Shown piece by piece: positions 1 through 10,913 of a stretch of 64,000 nucleotides of DNA. The stretch covers positions 60,823,655-60,887,654 of the forward strand of contig JBAIZL010000005.1 in NCBI GenBank assembly GCA_036971475.1, in the 5' to 3' direction. The stretch is from Prosapia bicincta (lineage: Eukaryota; Arthropoda; Insecta; Hemiptera; Cercopidae). A program made the translations under genes and the position numbers. Position 1 is the stretch's first letter. Each line of letters opens with the position of its first letter. The notes beneath the pieces are model-generated. The model made no database searches, had not been told where the DNA came from, and saw only the letters and a program-made list of their open reading frames with translations.

Positions 1-204
1 ACTCCTAAAGAAAAAAAAACTAGTTTTAAATTAACTGTTTTTTGTTAATTAGAACCAAATAAATTTTACCTTATAATATTTATTTATGTCTTTAGACATA
101 AAAAAATCGTTTGTCAAGTAGATAAGTGTTATTTTAAAACAAAATTTGAAATTGAATAGAATAGTATAATCCTGTTACAAATGTCAATAAATTTTATATT
201 TATA

Positions 205-379
205 ATCACTTACACTACAATGTACCTAAACAAGAATTTTACTTGGTATATATGCGAGTTAACTTTTGAAGACTAATTACGGCAACTCCATTATCGAGCA
301 TCAACTGAAATTCTTTTCATGTTGACTCGCATATATACCAAGTAAGATTCTTGTTTAAGTACATTGTAGTGTAAGTGAT
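205..379. repeat. Foldback element with 59-bp arms
   Basis: Arms at 205-263 and 321-379 are inverted copies with a few mismatches, around a 57-bp loop. No coding potential. I see no hammerhead core in it, unlike the other foldbacks in the window. It lies 75 bp left of the mariner element and seems unrelated to that element's ends. Confidence 0.8.
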
Positions 380-454
380 AAGTGAATACAAGAATACAGT
401 GTTGCAAAGTTAAAAAAAATATTTTTATAAATATAAATACAATATATGATAATA

Positions 455-1796
455 CAGGGTGACACAGAAAAACGGGAATTTTTAAAAAAATTGTAAAAAT
501 ATAAGAGTGATGGAAGAAAATGGTTTTATTTATATTACATGAAATATCAAAACTTGCCATTTATGAAACACTGATGGAATTTATGATTTTTTAAAAACAA
601 CATTCTTTAGGTGGCGTCCTCCTCTACGAATGCATTCTTGAAATCTGCGGTGGAGATTCCTAATTGACCGCTGCAACATCTCAACTGGAATACTGTGAAT
701 TTTATCCCGAATTCTCTGTTTTAACTCATTTACAGTTCTTGATCGAGTTGTGAACACTTTAGTTTTGAGATAGCCCCACAAAAAGAAATCGCACACGGTC
801 CAATCTGGTGATCTAGGGGGCCAGAAAACGTTACCGAATCTTGAGATAACACGGTTACCAAACAATACTCGCACAGCCTCCATTGATCGCCGTGCAGTGT
901 GTGATGTCGCACCATCCTGTTGAAACCAGGATTCTTGAACGTCTGGAAAATTGTTCAATTCAGGTGTAACAAAACATTGTAACATTTCCACGTAATGATC
1001 AGCATTGACAGTCACTGCAATCCCCCTTTCATCCTCAAAAAAATAAGGTCCGATGATCCCATGTAATAAACAGCACACCATACTGTAACCTTATTAGCGT
1101 GTAAAGGGCGCTCATGAAGTTCATTAGGATTTATGTCTGCCCAGTATCTGTAGTTCTGCTTGTTAACATAACCTGTGAGATGAAAGTGGGCCTCATCTGA
1201 CATCCACAACTTGCTTAGAAATTCATCGTCATTGTTTATGTGTGTTAACATTTGTTGGCAGAATTGCAATCGCGACTGGTAAATCATTTTCCTTCAACTC
1301 TTGCACTATCTGCAGCTTGTAGGGGTGAAATTTTAATTCTAAATGAAGAATTCTGCGAACACTCTCACGGGACATTCCAACCGCAGCTGCTTGTTTACGA
1401 ATCGAACGGCGTGGACTCTTCAATACAGATCGGCGTACAACATCAATGTTCTGTGCAGTACGAGCACTTCTTGGCCGTCCTGTTGGTTTCTTCTTTAAAG
1501 CTGATCCACTCTCTTCAAAATTATTAATCCAACTTCTAATGGCATGTTTTGACGGAACGGAATCATGCTGTCCTAAGTTGTAAAAACGTCGGAACTCAAT
1601 CTGGGCAGCTTTCAAACTATCACCGTTTTTATAAAACATTTCTATAGCTAACGCACGATGTTGCCCGTTCCACTGGTCCATGGCTACTGTAATGGCGGCT
1701 TGTTTGCTTGTACACTGTCGCTGTCCCGCAGTGCTGCCACCTGCTCACGGCTGCCACGACGCGTTACAAAAATTCCCGTTTTTATGGGTCACTCTG
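455..1796 (-). mobile_element. Mariner-type (Tc1/mariner) DNA transposon
   Basis: A complete 1342-bp element. The left end, cagggtgacacagaaaaacg, is matched by the inverse of the right end with about three mismatches in the first 29 bases, and both ends are flanked by TA (453-454 and 1797-1798), the target duplication of this superfamily. The transposase runs on the minus strand through most of the element. Intact ends with a frameshifted gene suggest it is no longer autonomous. Confidence 0.93.
581..1681 (-). pseudogene. Mariner transposase, two frameshifts
   Basis: DNA-cutting and strand-joining enzyme of the surrounding transposon, in three pieces. The ATG at 1681 opens an N-terminal part with two helix-turn-helix stretches (GDSLKAAQIEFRRFY and RKQAAAVGMSRESVRRIL). 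The frame changes near 1275-1280, after ELKENDLP, into SRLQFCQQM and the first catalytic Asp (WMSDEAHFHL). It changes back near 1050-1065, before IIGPYFFED. The last piece has the second Asp (WFQQDGATSHT) and the third (SPDWTVCDFF). There are 41 residues between the second and third Asp, a DD41D spacing seen in some mariner-like clades. The two shifts compensate each other, and there is no stop within each piece. Total length, about 350 residues, is normal for the family. Confidence 0.9.
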
Positions 1797-2116
1797 TACT
1801 AATATAATTATATATAATATATAATTATATTTAGTATAAAGATAATGTTTATATTTATATATAAATTTATTTATGTTTTATGAATAATTATTTTCAAAAT
1901 GGTTTTAAAGAATTAACTTTTTAAAATACTTTGTTGTAACAGTAGAGCTAAGTGAATTTTTGTAACCATAATTATAAAACGTTCAACCTGTCATTCACAT
2001 TAGATAACAAAAACGATAAGTAAAACTTACAAAAAGTAAAAAATTAGCAGAATGTTGATTTAAAAATGTAAAATTAGCTGTTTATGCTTAAAAAGACGAG
2101 CTATAACCTAAAATGT

Positions 2117-2118
<2 letters not shown>

Positions 2119-2179
<61 letters not shown>
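2119..2179. repeat. (TA)n microsatellite
   Basis: About 60 bp of nearly pure TA dinucleotide repeat. The rest of 1799-2689 is AT-rich intron in which I see nothing. Confidence 0.95.
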
Positions 2180-2180
<1 letters not shown>

Positions 2181-2689
2181 AAATGAAATATAAATCTGTA
2201 AAACATGTAAATATGCGTTTTAAACATTAACTTTTACACTGATTTTTTAGCCTTCTCTCTCTCACCTAAATAAAATTATATTTTAGCTGTTATTTTGGGT
2301 TTCACAGTTAGAAAATTTGATTTGTGTGTTACTATACAAAATTTTTCTCATATTATAGAGAAATTCAAAATAAAATATTATATAAAGTTATATATCAGTC
2401 AGTATTATATAAACTTAGAGTCAGTTGGAAAATTTTGAGATGTTTTCAGTCTAACAAAACAAGACAAAAACAAAATTTAAACCTCAATAACAGACTTTTA
2501 CTGTAAAGTGTTTTTAAAATAATGTTTTTCAACAAAATACAATACCAAGGGTTTGTAACTGATTGGGGAAAACTTTACTGTTTGTATTTTTTACTAGTCA
2601 TGTGAAATGTTGATAACACAACTCCATTCCTTCCAAGATAGTTGTTTTAAGCCTTTGCTCAAACTGAACACAACGTTATATGTTTTTGT

Positions 2690-3040
2690 TGAATGAAAAT
2701 ACGGTTGATTAATGAGTTAAAAATAGTAAATTTATTAAAAATTCACCAACGTTTCGACAACTATATTTTTGTTCTCGTTCAGGCCTGATCTCCTTTCTAA
2801 TACTGTCAAAGATAATAAAATCAGAAGACAAAGGTCTTCTAATAGTTAGACAAAGGTTCTACTATTAAACTTGATACAAATGTAGAAGGGAAGTAGTTTT
2901 CTGGTTTTAATATATTTGACAATAGTACAAAGGAGGAGATCAGGCCTGAATGAGGACAACAATATAGTTGTCGAAACGCCGAATATTTAATAAATTTATT
3001 ATACTTGACTCATGAGTCTATTGTATTTTTATTCAACAAC
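2690..3040. repeat. Foldback with divergent hammerhead-like motifs, Penelope-related
   Basis: Inverted arms of about 120 bp (near 2690-2815 and 2918-3040) flank about 100 bp. On the plus strand the right arm carries CTGAATGA, one extra base, a perfect GACAAC/GTTGTC stem at about 2967-2990, then GAAAC; the left arm has the mirror copy on the minus strand. This is a hammerhead-like layout with a one-base insertion in the core. Helix I is not convincing. The motifs read outward from the centre. Confidence 0.65.
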
Positions 3041-3269
3041 CAAAAAAAAAATTGTTAGTTTACGCCTCAATATATGTTTTTATTTTCCTTAAAAATGCAA
3101 CAATTTCTATAAAAACTGAAACTATCAACAACTATCTGCAGCTACAAAGAACGAATGAAAAATTCCTTCATTAGGAGATGATTACATTTTACAAAAGATT
3201 AATTAATCACTTTAACATTGTTTATGACTATCTGAACTTTAAATTTTGTAAATTTGTAAAAACTTACTG

Positions 3270-3315
3270 AGACAGAACATTTTGGATCGCTATGTGGCGA
3301 TCTTTATCAGTGTCT
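3270..3315 (-). ncRNA. Hammerhead-like ribozyme, left arm
   Basis: Helix I AGACA/TGTCT, core CTGATAA (position 8 is A, expected G), one extra A, a perfect 6-bp stem II GATCGC/GCGATC, then CAAAATGTTC where GAAAACGTTC is expected. Changes in both conserved strands suggest it is inactive. The fold was made by eye. Confidence 0.6.
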
Positions 3316-3339
3316 TCTGCCGCTTTCTTCATGGGCAGA

Positions 3340-3385
3340 AGACACTGATAAAGATCACCACATAATGATTGAAAACGTTCTGTCT
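3340..3385 (+). ncRNA. Hammerhead-like ribozyme, right arm
   Basis: Helix I AGACA/TGTCT (5 bp), core CTGATAA (G8 replaced by A), one extra A, a decayed stem II, then GAAAACGTTC with the palindromic AACGTT helix III and C17. The second conserved strand is intact here, whereas the left arm keeps the better stem II. Confidence 0.65.
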
Positions 3386-4877
3386 CAGTAAGTTTTTATA
3401 ATTTATAAAATTTAAAGTTGACTTAGTCATAAACAACGTTAAAGTGATTAAGTTTCAGTGAACGTAATGGACTACAAAATTCAAGAGTTACAAAAGATGA
3501 TACAAATGCTTCATAAATATTCACTTTTTCTCTAAATTGTTGCGTCTGAAATGCATTCTTTTCAAGAAAGTTTCAAAATAATCATTTGTAATCAATTTAA
3601 AAACATTTTCAATATACTACTTTTAGTATTTGAATATTTAACATATCTTCAGCTGACATGTTTTGCATAATCGATATTTTTGAAAACATAACATAGAAGT
3701 CATGGTTCTTTTCTACGTTTCAGTACCATAAAAGATTAAAGTTTTTATTTTAATAGTTTATTTTTAGCTATAAAGTAGTCCATAAATGTGGCTCCATTAT
3801 AGATGGAAAATAAAGAAAGTATTGTAAATAAGCTTAAGGATTATAATAGGTAAATACATAAAATATGATCTGTGATGTAATAAATCTATAGGTGTCATGT
3901 GTGTCAGTTTATATACATGTCACCTACCTTTCATCAGAGTTATAGACATTCTACTGATTAAATTCACATTTAGAAAGAAGGATAAAAAAGGATAGATTTA
4001 GAAAAATGTATTTAATGATCCAAAGATACAAAAGTTCAAAAAAATAATACCACTTGTGAGTAGAGTCACTTATGAAGTAGATCAGACCTCTACCTGTCAC
4101 AGAAGAGTCCACCACTACCTGGTTTCATCATCTGTCTCATATCTTTAACTATCCGGCAAATACAAAATATTTACTTTTACAGTAAAAAAGCAAACAAGTG
4201 TACTTAAAACCGCAGCTTAGGCATTTGAAAATGCACCCAATGAAAACATGTAGAATATTAATGTAATATAAAGGCAAAAGACAAGATTCAGTATAAGACA
4301 GAATGCAGTTGGGTTTCTTGAACATCATTTATTAGTAAAGACAGCTTTAATAGTTAATTTTGTATTACTCAAAAATTATTTATAGTAGTCATTTATAAAA
4401 ATCCCACTCTAACATAAATAAAAAAGTGCAATGTTCTTGAATAATTATTAGTAATGTGTAAGAAATTTATTTTTATATGAGGCTTAAATTGCTAACAATA
4501 ATTAAATGAACACCATTTGTACATCATACAAGTAAATCAAGGGCTCAAAATAAATTTTATATCAATATTTCTATTGCCAAAATTTTTTCACAGATATCTT
4601 ATTCATATTTTACATCTAAAATGTAAATATTTTAAATAAAATTTCAAGTATTTGTTAACTTTACTTAAATTTTACTTTTATAAAATAGTTTAGTTTAAAA
4701 AAATATATTTTAACCAACAAAAACTTTTCTTTTTGGTTGTTGTTTTTTTTTTACTATCAGATTCCTTTAAAAAGACATAGTTTCAGGAAAGGAATGAATC
4801 AATGCAGAGACAGGTAAGGGGTACACAGCAGGATAGCTAACTACAAGTGTCATATCATATCTAAAATGAGGACTCAC

Positions 4878-5015
4878 ATAAACTTCTTCCCATTGGCTGA
4901 CATATCGCACCAGTCGAGAGAGACGAAGCAAACGAACCAAGCTAAGTAGTTTGGCAAGGCGAAGTATTCTGAGAGCACGTCCTGCATGTAGGATTTGAAA
5001 ACTTTCGCTGAAGTC
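4878..5015 (-). CDS. Ih: HCN/Ih channel exon, S4 voltage sensor
   Basis: Third visible exon of the channel. The acceptor ttcacctgtttcag precedes DFSESFQILHAGRALR, and the exon ends RYVSQWEEVY at a strong donor TAT|gtgagt. It is 138 bp, exactly 46 codons in phase 0 at both ends. The centre is the S4 voltage sensor with basic residues every third position (RALRILRLAKLLS, then LVRLLRLSRLVRY), interrupted by Ser as HCN channels show. QWEEVY is the start of the S4-S5 linker; the pore exons should lie further left, outside the window. I did not find a second, alternative S4 exon. Confidence 0.95.
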
Positions 5016-7848
5016 CTGAAACAGGTGAAATTGAGTACAAATGAAACCTGCCATGGTATATAACACAGACATCAATTCATGTTGTACTGCTCCTCATCGA
5101 TGAAATGCCTGAATAAACACTATTTCAAAATAAAATAATTAAATAATAAAACAGATAATCTTATGTTGTAAAACAATGTTGTTTACTTATTGTTTAAAAT
5201 AAAAATATAAATACAAAACCATTCAATTCAAAATTTAAAATATGGGTTGAAAAATATTACTGTATTTTGTAAATTCTTTGCATACTTGTTACTTGGTGCA
5301 AAAATTACAAAATGTTTGATTCTTTGAATATATATCATTAGAAATATCTCTTTATTATAAATAATGGAAAACGTTAGGGAAAAATAATATATTTGTTAAA
5401 ATATATTTTCGATTTCAGTATACATAAGTTTTTAATTACATCCTTAAACATAATTTAATTGATTTTTTTTGAAACAATGAACTTCTTCCTTGTAATTATT
5501 TTAATGTTTAAATCTTCATTTGAAAATATTTCCTAGAAGTCATCTTAAATTAGTTAAATCTTATTTGAGTTAATTGTTAATTTTGTTTTATAAAAACAAA
5601 GTAAACATGATTTGAACAAAGTAATACGGCTCTATCTTTCAACATAATATTGCAGTGAGCTACCAATAATATTGGAATAAAGATTAGTTAAGCTTTTATC
5701 TTCAGTGTGTGGTGTGCTTCAAGGGGTGGTCCTCAATGTATAGTACCCCGGTAATTAAGCTCCTACTAACCACGAGAGTTTGACTAATAACAAATGAAGG
5801 ATACCTATTCTGACCAATGTGAAAGGAAGCAATACTGAAGAGTGTTCAGTGTCGCTCTTCTAGCTGACAGATCCAAATATAATGGTAAACTTCTTTTATG
5901 CTAAGAGTTCAGAATGCAACCATGCCCCAAGGGCAAAGAGTTGACATTAAACATGAGTCATAGGTCTAAATTCATTACAACTAATATATTAAAGACTTTG
6001 CCTTTTACAGTAACACATACGAAATGATTTTATTACGATTTATAAGGGAACATGGTAATTGATTAGGAACAAATATTTTACCAAAAGACTTTGATTAAAA
6101 GGAGAAAGTTGTATTTACAAGAATAGAGTTCATAAAACAAAAATGACACTTCGATAATTTCGGGAAGAAAATGTGAATATACACTTAGTAACATTCCATT
6201 AATAAACTGCATTGATCAAGTGTATTAGTTCCCTCTTTTCCTCACACTATAAATTGTCATGTAAAAATAGGATGCATATAGATACTAATTCCTTGCAAGT
6301 AAAATAGTAAAACAAAAAAGTAGTACAAAAAGACTTTTAGTAAAAAGACTGATATAGATAACACCTAACATCATAATGATAGCACAACTATCACACATTT
6401 TAAGATGTGAAACAGAAGACCAAACAATTTTGAAGCATAGATTTAATAATTCTATTAAAAGGGGTAAAACCTTTTAAGAGTATCAAGTATCAACAACAAA
6501 TTATTATTAAAGAATATAAGAATTGAAAAAAAAACACCACCAACATGTCTATAAATGAAATCCTTTTACTATATGAAATATTATAATTATACTAATAAAA
6601 GAGATGTTTAACTACAATGTTATTTTGAAGGCTAACTTACCTGGAAAGATCTTATTGAATGTAGATGTTAACAGACATATAAACATACTTAAATTAATGT
6701 AAGTTTCTAAACTTCAATAGACTAATAATGATGTTTTCCTGATATTTCAAATATATCAAAATTGAAATAAACAGTTGAAACTTGCTGATTTTGGATTGTA
6801 TGTCTTGAGGCTTTTGTTATTGATGTATACTTATTGATACCATTTGGCAAAAAATCACTATTGTTCGGTTTCAGCAGATGGATTTCACACTAGATCCAGT
6901 ACTGATACTAAGTCAAGTATCAATAAGTATGCATTAATCATACATCTTATTTACAATTTTGAAATTCTAACATTATTTTTAAAGAAATAAATTATGTAAA
7001 ATTATATTATAATTTAGTAAATAAAACAAATACCTGAATTGAAACATACATGACCTGAAACCAAAATCCATTTCACATTGCTGAACTTAAAGGATGGTAA
7101 ATTGAATAACAGAAAAGTATAACAGATGAACCCCATTTATCCACTGATGTTCTTGGAAGACTATTATAAACAAATACATTAAACAAAAAACATATAAAGA
7201 TACATATTTTCTCTTGGCTTTTGTTCTTTTAATTAAATCAAAACCTTATAATATATTGACTTGCATGAGCTTATAATAAAGTAAATTGAAAAACAAAACT
7301 GATTGACAAAATGGTTTTCAACTGTACTAGACAATAATTATCGTGTCTAATGCAGTCATCATCAGTGATAATGATACAAAAACATTGATGAGGTTTAGAT
7401 CTTGCAGTTGAAAGTGTTTTGTTTCAGAAAGTTGTTTTAAAAATATACTTTTATTATAATCATGTAATCATGTATTACAGAGTTTCAATTTAAAAGATTC
7501 GTTAAGGTCATAGACAGCAAACAAGGTCAATTGTTTGTTGATAATGGTTTTCATCATTTCACTAGCCTCCTGATATTATTCTACTATTTCTTTCTTAAGC
7601 ATTCCTCTGGAATTTTGTTTTTTTAAAGATGTTTACAAACAGTTTCTGTTAAAATTTTTTTAAAGTGTTATTTTACCCCAGTAATTGGAAGGGGGAGATG
7701 TAGATTGATAGTAGTATTTAATCCTCAAAGAATTTCATTAAAATTAAAAATCTCATAAATATTACTTACAATCTTTACTCTAATTTTAAATACTAATATA
7801 TACTTTAATTTATAAAGATTGAATGCACACAAAACACCTTCATTGATA

Positions 7849-7854
<6 letters not shown>
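5016..7854. other. HCN intron, no recognisable gene
   Basis: AT-rich intron without convincing coding sequence. There is a short inverted repeat of about 25 bp (near 6822-6848 and 6911-6937, around ATACTTATTGATAC). Intron 3451-4877 on the other side of the S4 exon is likewise empty. Confidence 0.6.

Positions 7855-7927
<73 letters not shown>
7852..7927. repeat. (CA)n(TA)n microsatellite, target of the LTR element
   Basis: A CA tract passes into a TA tract that stops exactly at the left end of the LTR element; the TA tract resumes after the right LTR at 13994. The retrotransposon inserted into this microsatellite, so its target duplication (probably ATAT) cannot be told from the repeat. Confidence 0.93.
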
Positions 7928-7930
<3 letters not shown>

Positions 7931-9360
7931 AACATTTATGGAATGGGCTATATAATATTATTTAAGAATTGGAAAATAGATGAGAAATAACTCACTCAAA
8001 ATTTAGAAAGAAATTCATTAAAAGATTGGTTAGGTTAAAATTGAAACTAAATTCTGGTAAAAGCATAGAATTATAAACAAGGTTTTTGAACTGGAAATGT
8101 ATTAGGAAATTTGTTATATCAAATAACCTAACACATAAATTAAAATAAGAAAATCTAATAATAATTATGTGTAAACAAATTTGTAAACTGTAGGAACATA
8201 GGGCTAAGTAATTACTTGAAGGAGAAAGTGAACACGTTTGTAAACAAAAGAAAATTGTAAGGTTATGTTTCTATGAATTTGGCTCAAAACACACACAATT
8301 CGGAACTATTTCAAAAGTAAAACACAAAGACACTTCACACACTAATAATATTAATAAAATAAACACTGGAAGGTTTGTTGACGATAGGAAATTGAAACAG
8401 TGAGTTTCAACCAAATTAACGAAATAAAAACTGGTGAAAACAAACTTGTTGGTATGTCAGCTGTAACACAGATGTGAGACAGATGTAGGTCAGTGTGACA
8501 ATCGATTGTAGTGAAGAAAAAGAAAACAAACTAGATTACAGGCAACATGTGTTTTTTGGAGAAGAAAGGCGGCCATATTTTAAGAATTTTAGAAAAAAAA
8601 GGACGCGTAGTTAGAGTTTAGTTGGATGGCGTGGGTGACGCTACAAGATGGGACCTGCCAGGAGCAGTCAAAATTCTAATTTTTTGGAAAGAGTTCGTCT
8701 AAATTATACAGTTTTGTGAGTAAACTTGGCCAGATTAAACAGGAATAAGAAAATTGAAAGAGTTAATACAGTGAAAATATAATTGGAAAGAACTAAAACG
8801 GATTTAAGTGTGTGAATTGTTTAATTGGAGAGAACGGGAATTTACGTAAGCGACCAGCAAAATTTAGATATTTATTAAGTTGAGAAATAGCGCTATAAAA
8901 ATAACTTTAGTGGACTTTTAAGATAGTAGAGAAGTTAAATTTGTATTTTAGGATATCTTATAGTTAATTAATAGTTCGAAATAATCCAGTTCAAATAGTT
9001 TGTTTTTTTTTTTGCATTTTCAAAATTTAATATTGTTTGTTCAAAATTTATTTAATTAACCTAAGAGTTTCTAAAAATATAGCCCATACTATAACCCCGA
9101 GATATCAAGAGATCTTAAACTAGCCAAAGGTATTAAAATGTGGTAACTAAAAAATTAAAAGAAAATAAGAAATAGTATATTTTGTTAAAAACTTGTAAGT
9201 TGTAAAATTTTTGTTTTGTGTTTAGATGTTGAAATAAAATTGTTCTAATAAAGTTTTGAATTGTTCTTGAGTAGTTTTTTTTTGGTTATTAAATAGAAAT
9301 AATATATTTTCATTTAATAAAATAAAAGCATATTGTATTGTGTTTTATAGAGACTTTACA
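7928..9360 (+). repeat. 5' LTR
   Basis: 1433 bp beginning TGTAACATTT and ending CTTTACA, so the ends are the standard TG...CA. AATAAA signals lie near 9235-9250. Same length as the 3' copy. Confidence 0.95.
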
Positions 9361-9362
9361 AT

Positions 9363-9380
9363 TGGCGCCCAACGTGGGGC
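9363..9380 (+). promoter_or_regulatory. Primer binding site, tRNA-Lys type
   Basis: TGGCGCCCAACGTGGGGC starts two bases after the LTR. It is the known 18-base complement of tRNA-Lys(1,2) 3' ends used by several retroelements. It marks where minus-strand DNA synthesis begins and fixes the element's orientation. Confidence 0.9.
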
Positions 9381-9638
9381 TCGATAAAATTTATTTAGAG
9401 AGATTTTGAATCAAAATTAATTTAGAACTTTTTATATGAAAAACATTTGAACTGGAAATAGATTTAGAAAAATTTTGTAAAACCAAACACTGAGTTGAAT
9501 TGAATCAAGGCTAGGTTTATAATATATATAAAAAATTGTTTATGTTTGTATAATAAGTTTACTTACAGCTAAAAAAAAAGAAAAAATATAGGCGAGCTGG
9601 TAGTTGTAGGGGACTAGGGAAAAGGGACAATTTTGGAA

Positions 9639-10574
9639 ATGAAAGAAATAAAAATGGAAGGCACAGATATGCCAATAGGAAACATTGAGGTAGAAGAAGC
9701 TAGGGGACTACTACCTATGCAAACCCAACAAAAAAAATGGGGAAATGATGAGAATGAAGATTTAAGGGAGATGATGAGAACTCTCATGGAAATGAGTGTA
9801 AAAGGGAGAGAGGATCTACATAGACAATTAGATAAGATGGACGAAATAAAAAAAGAGTTAAAAGAGAATATAAACGAAGTAAAAGGAGAGATGAACAGAG
9901 GATTTGCCTCAAGTAGGTTGGAAATGAGTAGGTTGGATAAGAAATTCGAAAGCCTAAAGGAAGAAAATAAGAGAATGATAGAGGATATGAGGGAACAGTG
10001 GAAAAAAAAGAATAATGCTGTAGTAGAGGATGAGAGAAGAGACTTAGAGGAGAAAGATGGAGAATTAGAGGAGATTAAGGAAAATTTTGAGAAAACAAAT
10101 GAAATAATAGCTGATGAGATAGAAATTAATAAAAAAGAGATAGAGAAAGTTGAATATATAACAAAGAAAAACACAGAAGAGTTAGGAGAGTTAAAATTAA
10201 GAAATGAAGTAGGAAAGATGGAGGTACTGCCTATAAAAAATATAACAATTCAAACCGCAACTAAAAGGAAGACTGAACAGATTAATAAAATGAAAATGGT
10301 AATAGGAGAAATGGAAGGAGTTAAATATCCGTTTCAATGCATAGTGGTACAAAGCTTGTTGAGAGAAATGATCATAGGTACGGATATGTTAATGGATGTG
10401 GAGGCACAACTCAAGTTTGGAAAATGGGAAATGGAATTTAAATATGAGAGTAACACAGAAAATAGAACTTATGAAGCAGATGGGAGATACAATGGAGATG
10501 TAAACGGTGTTAAGGCCAGGACAGGCGTGGGGACAAGAAAAGAGCATGGTGCCCACAGTCAATTGGAAAACTAA
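9639..10574 (+). CDS. Gag-like coiled-coil protein fused to protease C-terminal half
   Basis: The first ATG of the frame is at 9639, giving about 311 residues. Roughly residues 1-190 are highly charged and rich in Lys and Glu, with long heptad-like stretches (for example RLDKKFESLKEENKRMIEDM), consistent with a coiled-coil Gag. From about residue 195 it changes to MEVLPIKNITIQTATKRK, then FQCIVVQSL and REMIIGTDML. That is the second half of a retropepsin (the IIGxD part of the fold) without the DTG half that should precede it. An internal deletion seems to have joined gag to mid-protease. It could still yield a structural protein. It is not a protease. Large antisense frames over it are compositional. 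Confidence 0.7.
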   Translation: MKEIKMEGTDMPIGNIEVEEARGLLPMQTQQKKWGNDENEDLREMMRTLMEMSVKGREDLHRQLDKMDEIKKELKENINEVKGEMNRGFASSRLEMSRLDKKFESLKEENKRMIEDMREQWKKKNNAVVEDERRDLEEKDGELEEIKENFEKTNEIIADEIEINKKEIEKVEYITKKNTEELGELKLRNEVGKMEVLPIKNITIQTATKRKTEQINKMKMVIGEMEGVKYPFQCIVVQSLLREMIIGTDMLMDVEAQLKFGKWEMEFKYESNTENRTYEADGRYNGDVNGVKARTGVGTRKEHGAHSQLEN

Positions 10575-10583
10575 GACAATCAG

Positions 10584-10913
10584 AAACCCAGAAATAGAAA
10601 TTAAATAGAGGAAACAAGTTTACAGGCATTAATCGACACAGGCAGTAAAATGACAGGTATCAAGGAGAACTGGAAAAGGAAAATAATAATAAAATAGGAA
10701 GGGAGATATTAAATATAGATGAAGGAAGCAGTATGAATAAACTCTAGGAAACCCAGAAATAGAAATTAAATAGAGGAAACAAGTTTACAGGCATTAATCG
10801 ACACAGGCAGTAAAATGACAGGTATCAAGGAGAACTGGAAAAGGAAAATAATAATAAAATAGGAAGGGAGATATTAAATATAGATGAAGGAAGCAGTATG
10901 AATAAACTCTAGG
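10584..10913 (+). pseudogene. Tandem duplicate of protease active-site fragment
   Basis: Two copies of a 165-bp unit (10584-10748 and 10749-10913), essentially identical. Each reads LQALIDTGSKMTGIKENW in one frame, with the DTGS catalytic motif of a retropepsin N-terminal half. In normal retroelements this half comes before the IIGxD half; here it lies downstream of it and is cut off by stops. The exact head-to-tail duplication looks like template slippage in reverse transcription. Confidence 0.85.

Larger units (their letters stand above)
3204..3450. repeat. Foldback with divergent hammerhead ribozyme copies
   Basis: Inverted arms of about 115 bp (3204-3322 and 3334-3450) are separated by only 11 bp. 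Each arm has a hammerhead-like motif reading outward (minus 3270-3315, plus 3340-3385). The sequence outside the ribozyme (TTAAATTT, then GACTATC and AATCACTT in inverse) recurs at 28650-28710 next to Penelope coding sequence and at 53090-53155. That ties the foldback to a Penelope-like element tail. Confidence 0.85.

Noticed and set aside
7300..7400. CTGATGATGAC on the minus strand near TAGACACGATAATT, possible hammerhead
   Set aside because: The core string is present, but the GAAA strand and helix I cannot be placed at the right distance.
9614..10174. 186-residue minus-strand frame rich in Ser, Phe and Ile
   Set aside because: Antisense of the Lys/Glu-rich gag-like frame; it reflects composition.
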